A stretch of 64,000 nucleotides of DNA, taken from positions 7,984,099-8,048,098 of the forward strand of contig JAGGNK010006448.1 in the NCBI GenBank assembly GCA_017590115.1, in the 5' to 3' direction. Below the pieces are notes generated by a model that did not search any database, was not told where the DNA came from, and worked only from the letters and a program-made list of their open reading frames with translations. This DNA is from Montifringilla adamsi (Eukaryota; Chordata; Aves; Passeriformes; Passeridae). How positions within the stretch are numbered: the first letter of the stretch is position 1; every line of letters starts with the position of its first letter. The position numbers were made by a program, and so were the translations under genes. Shown here one piece after another: positions 25,289-37,040 of the stretch.

Positions 25289-25440
25289 AAACTTCTGGAA
25301 GCCAAAACAGACTTAAAAGTGAAGAGGAAGCGATTGCAACTAAGACTGTCAAAGAGTCCACTGATTCAACACACTCCCTAAGGAGCTTAATAATGTCAGA
25401 ACTCTTGGGAACTCATGTGTAGTGTTAAATGTTGTTATAA
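25289..25440 (+). other. Exon-like segment, unproven
   Basis: It is preceded by a good splice acceptor (TTTCTTCCTTTTATTGCAG, AG at 25287-25288) and followed by a donor-like AA|GTAAGA at 25441. Two frames are open over much of it. One reads KLLEAKTDLKVKRKRLQLRL and onward for 30 codons to a TAA at 25379. Another, starting with a split codon, runs 44 codons to a TAG at 25420. I recognise neither product, and two competing open frames argue against a conserved protein. It could be a non-coding RNA exon or chance. Confidence 0.15.
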
Positions 25441-28400
25441 GTAAGATATCCCTAAAGTACTTGGTCTTGGAGAAATTTCTGCCACCTTTTCCTGGGGTAA
25501 ATCTTTCCTGAACACAGATGGCCATGGTAAGGAAGATGTAACTTAAATTTATTTACATTATCCTGAACGAATATAGATAAGAAAGCACGTGTTTTCATAT
25601 ATATATTTTTTTTAAATAGATTTTTGTGTTAGTGTGTTTATCATAACAACCATGGCCTGTTTCCCATGACTGACACATGTTCTACTGTTTACCATTATTA
25701 ATGACCCCATGTTCACTGTCTTTTCAAAAATATCCAACAGTGCTGACAGCTTTGTCTGGGAATCAGTAGAATGTCACAAATATTCATGAGTGATTCCCAT
25801 CAAAAGCCTTTTATAAATCCTCAGGACTTTGCAGCAGTATAAAACTGAAATTCCTGAATTGTTGAGCCTTCACTGATTAAGGCTTTAATCAAATGATATA
25901 GAAAAGGAAAGGATTAGAAAAAGGCATGGAGAAGTAAAAGGTTCTTTTCCTACACAAAAATGAGCTGTCACAAAAAAAGCTGATGTGGCCAAAATTACTT
26001 TTACTTTTCTTATAGCCTTGACCCATCTGCCATATATACAGTGCAACCTATTTAAGTATAAAAATAAGACACTTAAAATAAGCAGGAGGGTTGCCCTAAG
26101 CTCCCACTAAAGTTAATAGAGAGAAAATGCACTAAATATCTGACTTTTTTTGTGGAAATTTTTTCTGCAGTGACCATATAGAAAGCTATTTTTCCATAAA
26201 GTTTCCATAAGTATCTTTATTCCTTCCTTAAGGTGAGGTGGGATATATACTGATACTAGTATATCTTCCCACATGAGACACATATATGTGAGCCTATTTA
26301 AATTATGCAGAAAGTAAACACAGATACATATGCACGTATCCATATTAATACCTTCTCTTTATTTATCTCTATTATATTAAATTTAGCTATCTGAAAGTAC
26401 ATCAAAGTATCTTGTAGGAATTATCACATAACAGACAATTTTCTCCCATCTTTTTCATCCTGTTCTTCTCTTTCAAAAGCAGTTCTATCAACATTAATGC
26501 TGTAATATTAAAATATATTAAAAATTAGTGCTTCTTATTTTGACATACTGAAATAAAATAATTGCATCATGACTAATTTCTTCTGTAAAACTTAGAGATA
26601 AAACTTATGACTCTTCAGGACTCAGAGACATCTGAGATGTTTGAATAATTTTTATATAAACCAATAAGAAAAAATAGAACTGCCTTCATAAATATTATTG
26701 AAGATGTCTCTGTGATAGCCGTATTTTATATTGAAGAAAATACTTGTCATCCAAGGTCAAACTATAAGGTAGGATAAAGTAGAAAGATTTTACTTGCATA
26801 TGTCTCTGTTGATAGGCAGACTGCCATCTTAATAATCTGAAATGTCTTGGACTATAACAAGTAGTGAATATTCTTATTATCTTGTGAACATTTATAAGAA
26901 GATTTCATCATGAATAGTAATGGGTCTGACGAACACAGATCTGTCAGAGAACAGTGGTAACTACACCAGACACAGTTCTGTGGGCTCAGCACCCAATCTT
27001 AGGCAGACCAAATGCACTTCTTGTGAAACTGGGGCTCAGTAAATACCCTCTTTTGGGTGTAAAACATAGGTCTCATTTCTACTATGTACTTATAATCAGT
27101 CTTCTCTATTTGAAGTTATTGCTCATTTGAGGCAGCCTGAGCTGTAGTGATCATACACTGATCATGAAGAATATGGGTCAGGTGAATAGCAAAGTCAGGA
27201 CTCTGAATTTTAGGATGCAAAATTCCACTGTTTCCAGGAGTTAGTTAGTTGGAATAACTCCCCTGGGATATTATCCTTAGGGCATGGGAGCAAAAGAGAA
27301 GGTAATGTGCAGCATCAGTACAGCATTTATTGTGTGCCTATAGGGGCTTCTATGTTTGTCACCATTCCTTTAGGTTTTTTTGATTTGATTTTTTTAAACT
27401 GCAACCATTTATTTCTTTCATGAACCATTTATTCAATCACTCCATTAAACAATATTATTCTGATTTCTGAAAATAATTTTTAATATAATGTTCACCTTTG
27501 CACTAGTCTCTAATAATATCTTTATGCTCTTAAAATAACAAAAAAGATAACATTTTTGCAAGTGAGGGATTAAAATCATATTTTTCATGGCAAAAAAAAA
27601 AAGTTACCAATAGAAATTCACTAAGAAGAACATCTGAGGTAGTTTATCAGTTTTTCCCTGTACTAACTCTGCAAGTGCACTATAAATGTGGGGTTTCCAT
27701 TACAACAGTGTTTATTCAACTTGTCTTCAGGCAATTGCTTTTGCAAGATATGTTAGCAACATTCAGAAACACTCTCATAGTAAAGGAAATCTGGATTTTC
27801 AGTAAGATAAATTTGTTAAATGTGTTGCCAAATCAACATAATCACAGTCATTTACAGTTATGAATAGTATAGATAGAGTAAATATGTAAACAGACAGTCT
27901 ATGGTTGTGGCTGTATGATCATTATTCCATGCTTATTTCAAAATGACCTTTAGCTTATCTGCATTTTTAATGTCAAAAAATCCTGATTCAGACCATAATA
28001 GTTAAAATGCATTTATTTGTACTTTACATTTTCTTTTTTCTTTTTTTTTTTTAGCAGAAAGAATAAATTCAGCAGACTTCTCTACTGCAGGATCCACAAA
28101 AGACATAAGAGAACTTTACAAATTTTGTGTTATAGCATCATCTTAGTATCTTCACCAAGAGTAGTCTGATGCCAAAAATAAATCCAGTATAACACAGAAA
28201 TTACTATATCAATAAACAGAATCTGTAGACTTTAATTTTTCACTTGCTTTTTACCTCATAGTTTTTTTTTAAATAGAAAGCATGCAACTGCAGTCACACC
28301 TTGAATAAATGTGATGGGACCCAATAATGTTCAGATGTTCAAAAGAAAAAATTAGTAGAATCTCATGGATAAGATTCTGCTTGACCTCCACAGGCTGATA

Positions 28401-31400
28401 AGTTAGAATGTTAGTAGACCCACTGATGTTATTAGTTGTGAGAGTACTCCAGAAAAAATTATATTTTATTAAGCTGAGTAGGACTGGTTGCTGTAATAAT
28501 TTTTGCTAGAAGGTGTTCAGAGCCAATTACAAAAAAACCCCAACATTTGAAGGAATCAGAGCTGCCATAACAGTCTTTCATAAGTAGGTCCTATATCCTG
28601 TTTGCTTTCTCAATTTTATTCTAATTTTAATCTTAATAATTAATATTAGAAACTGATATTTGTACTAAAGGGCACTCTAGTATATGTCAGCAAAAGTAAT
28701 TGTCTTACAATACAGTATAATTTACTTATTGTACTGTTGGAATATAAACAAATATAAATTATTTGAAGTATAATGGTTATTTCTTTAATCTGTGATAATT
28801 TGGAAGTAACTTTTTTTCCCATTAGTTTAAGCTAATTGATGGAAGAGAAAGACTGGCTCTGGGTCACTTTATAGTAATTTAATTATAATTATTGATTTGA
28901 GGAAAGTGATGGCATATTTTCCAAGCAAATGTTTTCTGTAACTGTGAGCTTTTCTAACACTCAACTAAAGTACTCAGCAGTTTTATTTAAATAATTGTTC
29001 TGTCATTCATTAAGAATTGCCAACGATTACAAGAACAGTTGTAAGAATTATGTTACCAGTGGCTCAATGAAATGTTATTGGCAACTGCTTTGAGAGAAAA
29101 GGTCTTATTTCCTCTTAGTCATCAGAAAAACAGCTGCTATACAAGTACAAAAAAAAGTACTGGTTACCAACAGTAGGGACAGGGGAAGTTTTGATTGAAT
29201 AGATTTAGTATTAAATCAGGCACTTAAGCTTGAGACAGAGGGGTTCAGATGTATTTGTTTTAAACGATTTTGCTGTGTAAGTGAAGAAACTGGTTCTTAA
29301 AGTTATGTTTGTAGCCAAGAGGATTGTCCTTTCCTTGTGGATAAGTTCATCCATCCCATATATAACTCCCTAGAGTAATGTTCTCCTTCATATATCTAAA
29401 TTCAAAAGTATCTGCTAGATATTTTTTTTTAAAAATCTGTATTTAAAAGCAAAAACAGGAAATTTTTCTAAGCTGCATGCTCATTAATAATGGAAGGTGT
29501 TAGCGATGCTGTTCTGGTTTAGTATTGTAAGGTGTTTTTAAAAACACAGATCATGCACTTTCAGTAGTTATTCTCTTGCATTCAAGTTTTCTTTTGCTTT
29601 GATAATAAATGCTGCCTGGCATTCTCTCTAGTTTTTTATGTTTGCACTACATTTTTTTTCTTTTTTTGTCTTGCATACTCTGCGTTGTCATCAAAGATCA
29701 CTTAAATGATCAGATAAAAAAGAAATGGCGGGATTTTCTTAAAAGATACTCTGGGGTTCATGGCAATAAATCCACAGTCCCAGCTTTCTGAAGAGCTGTC
29801 TACTTCTTCTTAAGTCTCAGAAGGTTAAGAAAATGCCTCATAAAGGAAAAGAAAATTGAACTTTTGCATGTGGTAAACAACAGCTCTTCAGAGAAGTACA
29901 TCAGTTCAGCAGTTGGTTTTTTCTGCTAGCATAAAAAAAGTTGTATATTAGTCTTTATCTTGTTACATTAACTGTTAGAGTAATTTGCCAGCTTAAAGTA
30001 TACCTAACTTCTTTTTCTTCTCAGAAATTTCAATGAAAAGAATTATTAAAATGAATGCAATTTTGTTAAACCTGAAGCTTTTGTTGAAAGAAGTTATATT
30101 GAAACTAGTTTTGAAGAATGGTTGTTCATCACCTCCATACATGAAGATCACTGGAGGTATTGTTGAGCAGTTACAGAATCTTTCCAGTCATATTAAATCA
30201 CTATTAGGTAGAACAAGTCAGTAGAACAAGCTCCCTCACAGCTGTACCACTCCAACTGTTGCACGTGCTGCTCCACACAATTTCATTTTGGAGATGATTG
30301 TGCCTTAATGGGAATAACTTAGAACCCCATAAAAACTCTATACTCTTCACCCTCAAACATTAACCATACATTTTAAGTTATCTTTCCTTAATAAAATTGG
30401 TTTTAAACATAATCATAAATCCTTTTTTTTTTAATTTTGCTTAAATAAACATCTTTAACAAAATTTCCAGCAAAAAATGTATTTCATGTTTGATTCATAA
30501 CTGTAAAATAACCTGCATGTCAGGCTGATTATAAATAAGAAGCACAATGTCAATATATGGCCTGATGTGCACTGCCTTTTGTCAAATATAAACCTGGACA
30601 TTTGATGTGTCACTATATATACACACACATATATGTATATTAATACTTTCTTATAATGCTAACAATCAAGAAGTAAGCCCTCCTAAGAGGGAATAAGGAC
30701 AGAAGTTAAATTCCATAAAGCTGAAGATATCCCAACAAACATTTGGATATCTTTTTATATCAGATTTTGATATCACACTGAGGAGCAGTTTGCTTTGCAA
30801 TCATCTGGTAATGAGACATGAGGGTATTCCAAACCATCAACAAACATCTGAAGCTTGAGCTTGTATACATTACTTGCCTTCTTCATTTTCATTATAACAG
30901 GCAAAACACAGTCTTCAAAGAAACCCTGACTCTAAGGACTTGCCTTTAGACCTGCAAATAAAATGCTGACTTAATTGTGATTTTCCTGTTTCTTCTTGGG
31001 TTTCCATTAAAATATGATTAAACTCAAACTAAAGTAAGTTACTAATACGGATTAATTATATTTTCATGTGAATTTTAAATGAAATGCAGCAGAAGTGTAG
31101 CACAAATACAATATTACTTATAGCTTCCTGCAGTAGTTTATTCTGATTGTAATTTCAATTTAATTTTAATTTCAATTTAATTGAATAATATAGTTGCACT
31201 GAATAATGAGTATAGTAATTAAACTGATACATCTAGAGTTTATTTGTCTAGTTGAAATTACATGAAACTTTGGAAAGAAAAAATGAAAGAGAAATCTGCT
31301 TGGTTTTATTCTTTCAAATTTGATATTAGGAATTTTACTACACGTGTTCTTTATTTTCTATATGAGACATATGAGCTCCCTGATTAAATGCACTGGAAGC

Positions 31401-31544
31401 AATTATATTCTAATTGTACATTTGATTTTAGATCCGTCATCTGAGTTCCTCCACAATTCTGTTTTGCAGATAAGCTACATACAGCTGCAACAAATACTTG
31501 GTTCTCTGGAAATATATACAAATATACACAAATTGTGGAAAAAG
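25441..31544. other. AT-rich non-coding DNA, 6.1 kb without recognisable genes
   Basis: Only short frames are present. Small tandem duplications occur near 31149-31184 (TAATTTCAATTTAAT twice). A TATA/CACA-rich patch lies near 30615-30642. A splice-acceptor-like TTTTTTTTTTTTAGCAG occurs at about 28055, but the following sequence has no conserved-looking frame. Confidence 0.5.
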
Positions 31545-31723
31545 CAGCTGGAGACCAGCCCCATGGAAAGATACCTGGGGGTTTGCTGATAACGTGTCAA
31601 TAGTGTTCCTCAGCAGCCAAAAGGGCCAGACAGCTGTGTCCTGGGCTGCATCAGACACAGATTCTCCAGCCAGTCAAGCAGGGTGATGGTCCTGCCCTAC
31701 ACTGCGCTGGCGTGGCCCCACCT
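31545..31723 (+). mobile_element. CR1 LINE (host copy), left half
   Basis: It encodes, with frameshifts, CR1 ORF2 C-terminal residues such as GCIRHRFSS and VMVLPYTALAWPH (family form: LYSALVRPH). It stops abruptly at GGCCCCACCT where the reverse CR1 begins. Its continuation resumes at 32521 with a CVQFW-coding block, so this is the left half of a CR1 split by a later insertion. Confidence 0.9.
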
Positions 31724-32520
31724 CACAGAATCACAGAATGGGTTGAAAGGTTGAAAGGGACCACAGTGGTCCTCCTGGCCCAACCTCCCTTCTCAGGCAG
31801 GGTCATCCTCCAGCACATGGCACAAGATTGTATTCAGACAGTTCTTTAATATCTCCAGTAAAGGAAGACTCCACAGCCTCTCTGGGAAGTCTGTTCCAGT
31901 GCAAGGTCACTCACACAGTAATGAAATTCTTCATAATATTCAGATCAAAGTTCCTGTATGTCAACTTCTGCCCATTGCATCCTGTCCTATTACTTGGCAC
32001 CACCAAGAATAGCCTGATTCCATCTTCTTGGCACCCTCCTTTCAGATACTGATAGACATTGATGAGGTCCCCTCTTAGACACCTTTCTTGAAGATGAACA
32101 GACCCAGCTCCCTCACGCTTTCCTCGTAAGAGAGTTGCTCAGTCCATTGATCATCTTTGTTGCTCCCCACTGGGCCTATTCTAGGAGCTCCATCTGTCTC
32201 TGGTACTGAGAATCCCAGAATTGGACACAGCACTCCAGAGGTGACCTCACTAGGGCAAAGTAGAGGAACAGAATCACCTCCTTAGAACAGCTGGCAACGC
32301 TTTTCCTAATCCACCCTAGGATTCTCTTGGCTTTCTTGGCCACAAGGGCACACTGCTGACTCATGGGCAACTTGTTTTCCTCCAAGACCTCCAGGTTCTT
32401 CTCTACAGAGTTCCTTTCCATCAGACTTTCCACAGATGCTTTCCCCAACCTGAACTGGTGCACGGGGTTATTCCTCCCTGTATGCAGAACCCTGAATTTG
32501 CCCTCATTGAGTTTCAGAGC
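31724..32520 (-). mobile_element. CR1 LINE inserted into another CR1 (reverse)
   Basis: It begins on the plus strand with CACAGAATCACAGAATGGG and GTTGAAAGG (the latter duplicated), the reversed CR1 3' end. It extends about 800 bp through CCCTTCTCAGGCAGGGTCAT, GACCTCACTAGGGCAAAGTA and GGTTATTCCTCCCTGTATG. On the minus strand 32463-32176 keeps a 95-codon stretch of the ORF2 C-terminus without stops (SQQCALVAKKAKRILG, then EVILFLYFALVRSPLECCVQ). This is the best-preserved CR1 coding in the window, though it is far too short to be functional. It is 5'-truncated at the junction with the host CR1. Confidence 0.95.
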
Positions 32521-32966
32521 AGTTAAGTGCTGTGTGCAGTTTTGGGTGCCTCAGTTTAAGAGGAATATAAAGCTTTTGGACTGTATCCAGAGTAAAGCAG
32601 TCAAAATAGTGAACGGCCTCAAGAACTAAGGCTTATGAAGAGCAGCTGAGGTAATTTGTTTCAGTCTGAAGTCAGAAGGTGACCTCATAGCAATCTACAT
32701 CTTCCTCAAGGGGGAAAGTGCAAAGGCAGGTGCTGATCTCTCTCTGGTGACCAGTGATAGCACAGGAGGAAATGGAAGGAAGCTGCATTGGCTAAGTTCA
32801 GTTGGACATTATGAAAAGTTTCTTCACTGAGAGGGTGATCAGTGACTGGAACAACCTCCCCAGGGAAGAGGTTATGGCATCAAGAGGGTCAAAATTCAAG
32901 GAACATCTGGAGAAGGCTCTAAATTATACGGCTAAGTTTTAGGTAATGCTGCAAGGAGCAGAGATG
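32521..32966 (+). mobile_element. CR1 LINE (host copy), right half
   Basis: It resumes with TTAAGTGCTGTGTGCAGTTT, encoding CCVQFWVPQFKRNIKLLD (family form: EYCVQFWAPQYKKDIKLLE). It then runs through CAACCTCCCCAGGGAAGAGG to GGTAATGCTGCAAGGAGCAG. That 3' wording belongs to a CR1 subfamily different from the 22.9 and 52.6 kb copies. The final bases with the octamers are missing, so the copy is truncated at both ends. Confidence 0.92.
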
Positions 32967-33304
32967 CATCTCTTACAATGTGAGACTTGCAAGTTTTTTG
33001 AAAAGAAGACTTAATTTAAATTTGTTGTTTGCTTATAATTTGTATATAAGTTACAAGAAAGAAATAAGAAATATTGCAAAAATTGATCATGTGATCATTA
33101 TATGTGACAAAATATATTGTATATTTCTATATTTACATGTATATGTAAATAATACAATCTGTAATATTCCCTATTTTTAATTTCTTTGTTAATGAGAAAA
33201 GCAAAAAAAAATTAAAATATATTTTAAACTATAAAATTCAGCTATTAAAAAGAATAAAACAGTGATGATATTTCACAATCATGAAAATTAAACAAGGTGT
33301 CATG

Positions 33305-33618
33305 CCCAGGAATACAAGTTGGGGGAAAGAAGGAGAAAGGGAGGAATGTTTGGAGTTATGGTGTTTACCTTCCCACATAAGCATTACATGTGACAGACCC
33401 CGCTTTCTTGGAGATGGCTGAACAACTGCCTGATGATGGGATGAGCAAATTAATTCCTTGTTTTGGTTTGCTTGTCTGTGCAGCTCTTTTATTTACCTAT
33501 TAAACTGTCTCTATCTCAACTCATGAGTTTTCTCACTTATATTCTTATTGTCTCCCCATCCTTCTTGGGGGTGAGCAGTTGCTTGGTGCTTGGTTTCCAG
33601 CTGGGGTTGAACCAAAAC
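33305..33618 (+). mobile_element. ERVL-type LTR, 5'-truncated
   Basis: It contains the LTR blocks GGAGTTATGGTGTTTACC, GGAGATGGCTGAACAACTGC, AATTAATTCCTTGTTTTG, TATTAAACTGTCTCTATCTC and TTGGTGCTTGGTTTCCAGC. It ends GGTTGAACCAAAACA at 33617. This is the same ERVL-type superfamily as 14970-15531 but a different variant in the U3 part. It is followed by CCTTTTTTTGACATAATAGA, in the position where a primer-binding site would lie, though degenerate, so it may be the 5' LTR of a ruined provirus rather than a solo LTR. Confidence 0.85.
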
Positions 33619-34200
33619 ACCTTTTTTTGACATAATAGAAATTACTGACCAGGACTAGCAAATATACACAATACCAAGGAGTACTTAGAAGACCCGGCTT
33701 TGGATCACAAGGGAACTGCCAGAAGGGAGATGAAGAGATGTGGCTAAAGTCAGGGCCACAAATGGTGTGGAACTATGGATGGGTAAGAGGAAGGAGAAAG
33801 CCTCTGCTCTTTTAAGAGTATCTGGTCAAGGATATTTTCAGTGCTAAAATGGATAATGAGAAAGGAGGAAAACCATGCACAAGAACATACAGACACAGTC
33901 CTGACTGGCAAATGTTGGGGAGGGACAAAGAACCCTAGCCAGTCAAATTAATTGATAATGGTATGTTGAATATGGAAATGTTTATTTCAGTAAGATTTTC
34001 TGATCAACAACCTTCTCAAAATGGACACCAAGGAAAAGGGACATGATAAAAAAAACAATTGGAGGCATAGATCTGACAGAAAAACATTGTAGAGAAAAAG
34101 ACAGGAAACATTTGTCAGGCACACAAATTTAAGTGTGTGAACTGATCTTTTGATCACAAAACTGCAAGCAAACAACGACTTTGAAAATGGTAAGGATGAG
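33619..34200 (+). mobile_element. Probable ERV internal remnant, related to 52.15 kb
   Basis: It directly follows the LTR. The part at 33780-33960 aligns by eye with 52180-52460: a GTAAG...AGGAGA block, TCTGGTCAAGGA versus CCTGGTCAAAGGA, ACAAGAACATACAGA in both, then CTGACTGGC versus CTGACCAG and GGGACAAA. All frames are interrupted. Whether this is degraded gag, untranslated leader or an unrelated repeat cannot be told from the sequence alone. Confidence 0.5.
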
Positions 34201-34560
34201 AACCTGAGGGTTCAGATTGCTGTTTGGAGTGTTTCATCTAATGAGGCAATATGCTTGAGAAGGGGGAACAGAAGGAAGCAACGGAAGAAGAAACAGAATG
34301 GGGTATAAAAGTGTCTGGTCGTAAATTGTGGCTGGCCAGTACACTTGTCTGAACAAGTCCTGTGCCTGATGACTGCAATCTGCTCTATCTTCTTCTTATA
34401 TCCTTACTTTTCATTTGTTTCATAGTGGGAGGAAAAAATATGTCTGTGATTTGGAGAAAAGATTGTGTTAGAAAAGGAAGGAGACAGGACAGGCCAACAC
34501 AATTGCAGAGCAATGCTTCATCAACAAGTTTATATATTTATTGGTCCAAACTGCTATACC
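34201..34560 (+). mobile_element. Possible LTR-like promoter region
   Basis: A clear TATA-type box (GGGTATAAAAGTG, TATAAAA at 34304-34310) lies in an otherwise AT-rich background. About 40 bp downstream follow AGTACACTTGTCTGAACAAG and CCTGTGCCTGATGAC, reminiscent of an LTR R-U5 region. I see no AATAAA in a matching position and no defined ends. Confidence 0.3.
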
Positions 34561-36744
34561 TAAACTAGAGAGCAACATTCATTTTCTGATGTTTAAAACA
34601 GTGTTATGATTTTGAAGGACTAACTTATTTCAACAATTCTACGTGGACTTCTTTTTCCTATTCCAGACACAAAATCATCAGTGATAAATTGCGGCAACAA
34701 ATGATACCTTGGCTTTTTTATCTGAATTACTTGAAAGAAGAGATTTACAGAATGGTTTTCAAGTTCAGTGAGATCTATCTTTTTTTTTTTTTTTTCTCAA
34801 AAAAGTTATTCTGTGACAACCCCAGGAGGCAGACACATCACATGAAAAACATTTATTAAATTGCTCATTGATTTCTTTATCAGAGGTAAAATTTTCTACA
34901 CTCACTTCCTTGCAGTATTCAATTCAAAGCATTATGCAGAATTTAGGAATAAGAGGACTTCTCACCTGGCATGTGGATGTCACAGGCCAAGGTCTTTAAG
35001 AGAGCAGAGCTGAACCTTTCTCCTTTTGCTTTACTCTGAATGCTCAGAGTCCTGCTGCTTGTCCTCCAACCTCAACTGTAATACATTTAACATCCAGCAG
35101 AGGTTGGCTAGATGCCAAAAAGTGCTCGGTTTTCCTTAATCTCCGAAATGTACACAGAAACCTTTGTTTGATGTCCCCTGAGAAAGTGGAAGGGACTAAG
35201 ATTTCTCTGAACTCAGATTTCATCACTAGCCTAACTTGCAGTCTCTTGTGTTTTGAAAGAACACAATGCAAGAATTAATTTGAATTACTATAAATACTGT
35301 TTCCAGTAGGCATCTTGCTATTACAAATCCACTTTTATTCTTTCTTTTTTATTATGAAAGTATTAGCACTGTTCCCCCAAGACATTTCCAACAGGCTTCA
35401 AATTCCTTTGGGTCTACCACCTATGTCCTCCCATTGCACCTGCTTTCATTTCACTTCATCCTGGAGCACACTCTAGGTCAGCTTGTTTCATCATGTAAAA
35501 GAAATATCATCCATCCTGTTATATGCAGACTTTAAAACAGTACAAACTGGTTTGATTAGTTCTCAGAAAAGACTCCCCTAAAATGACACTAACTCTGCTT
35601 TAATGACTTCTAGACCCAGCGGAAGTTCCCTTGATCCTGTTGCCATTTGTCATAAGCAAAGACAGACAAAACTATACTTTACCCTTGAAACATGAGCAGC
35701 TAGAATATCAACTTTTATTTTTTTTAATAACCCTTTACATTGTTTTGTTGACTTCCAAAGATATTTGGAATAAACTCCAGAGCAACTGTCCCATGCTAAA
35801 GCAGGTTAGATCCTTCAAGTAACATGATCTAAATTCCCTATAGGATGAAAAATTCCATAACTTCACAAATTAATGGATGCTTCTTCCTCACTGTCATTCT
35901 TACTTCTCCAAATACATGCCTTCCCAGTTTCCTATGTAAGCCATTTATCTGTGATGATCATTAACTATTTTCTTTACAATTTGAGAATTCTCTTAGTGAT
36001 TTTCCTTTGAATGACTGCAATTTTAAGATAATTCTCAGCATCACTGCAGCTGCCCTTCACAATTTCTCACCCTGATGAAGGAGGACACATCCAATGCATG
36101 TCATCAGATATCATGATGATTTGGGGATTTGTGTTGCTATGATTACCTCACAATGTACAGCTGGACATTTTCCTTATAGTTTCTCTGCTTTTCTATGAGT
36201 TAACTATGCCTTAATCTTGCTCTATGTAGCCTTCTAAAACCAAGAGAACACAAGGAATTAATTTGCACAAATTCTACTGGTCTGGGAAGAAAATATAACA
36301 AACCTTTTCTGTTTAAATTTCATGTTGTTTCAGTTTACTGTATTTCATCACTTCCAAAACGTTTTATGACTCCCATTTTCTTCAAGAATTGTAATTCTGT
36401 ATTTTATGTAATTAATCTTTGCTTTCTATATCACATTGAGGAAAGCTATAGACACAATGCTTCTATTTAGGGACTTATAGCATGTCAATTTCTGCTGCAT
36501 CATGATTGACATATTTTTTGTTCCTTTAGAATTTTAATTAGCACTTTAATTATGTTTTTCACATAAGCAATACTGGTTCAATAGCTGCAGACTGAAAAGC
36601 ACCACTTTATTCTGTCCTCTAATTTCATGGATATGACAAACAGTTATGATTCGATTATAAGAGATGCCTCTGCTGCAATTAAGGTGTAAACAAGACAATA
36701 TGCCTAAGTCAATAGTATGGCTTTTATTTAACAGTAAATGTGAC
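34561..36744. other. Non-coding DNA, nothing recognised
   Basis: Contains a T-run at 34780-34795. The stretch 34960-35240 is less AT-rich than average, with no repeat or frame identified. Confidence 0.5.
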
Positions 36745-37040
36745 CTAGAGAGATGGAAACAGGAAGGCAGGCAGAGCCCAAGAATAAGGGATGGGCACAA
36801 AGAAGGTGGCCTAAGATTTGGATTTATTTCTCATTATCCTACTCGACTTCTGACTGGCAATAGGTTAGATTAATACCTCCAAGTGGAGTCTGTTTTGCCT
36901 GTGGTGGTACTTGCTGAATTATCTCTCCCTGTGTTTATCTCAAGCCTTTCATCATATCTTTTCTCCCCCATCCAGCTGAGGGGAGAAGGATAGAGTGGCT
37001 TGGTGGGCACTTGGTGTCCAGCCAAGGTCAAGCCACCACA
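36745..37040 (+). mobile_element. Avian ERV LTR, 3' part with intact terminus
   Basis: From about 36811 (TTTATTTCTCATTATCCTAC) to the exact end AGCCACCACA at 37040 it is the reverse complement of the first ~230 bp of the LTR at 42998-43986. Shared landmarks are AAGTGGAGTCTGTTTTGCC, GAGAAGGATAGAGTGG and GGGCACTTGGTGTCCAGCC. Weaker similarity extends back to about 36745. The 5' two-thirds of the LTR is absent. Confidence 0.88.

Noticed and set aside
28040..28160. Splice-acceptor-like T-run plus AGCAG near 28055
   Set aside because: The following frames are short or nondescript and no donor is convincing.
32176..32463. 95-codon reverse frame
   Set aside because: Real coding ancestry (CR1 ORF2 C-terminus) but only a remnant of a truncated LINE, so not reported as a host gene.
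33619..33640. Retroviral primer-binding site after the 33.3 kb LTR
   Set aside because: The position fits, but the bases (TTTTTTTGACATAATAG) are too degenerate to name a tRNA.
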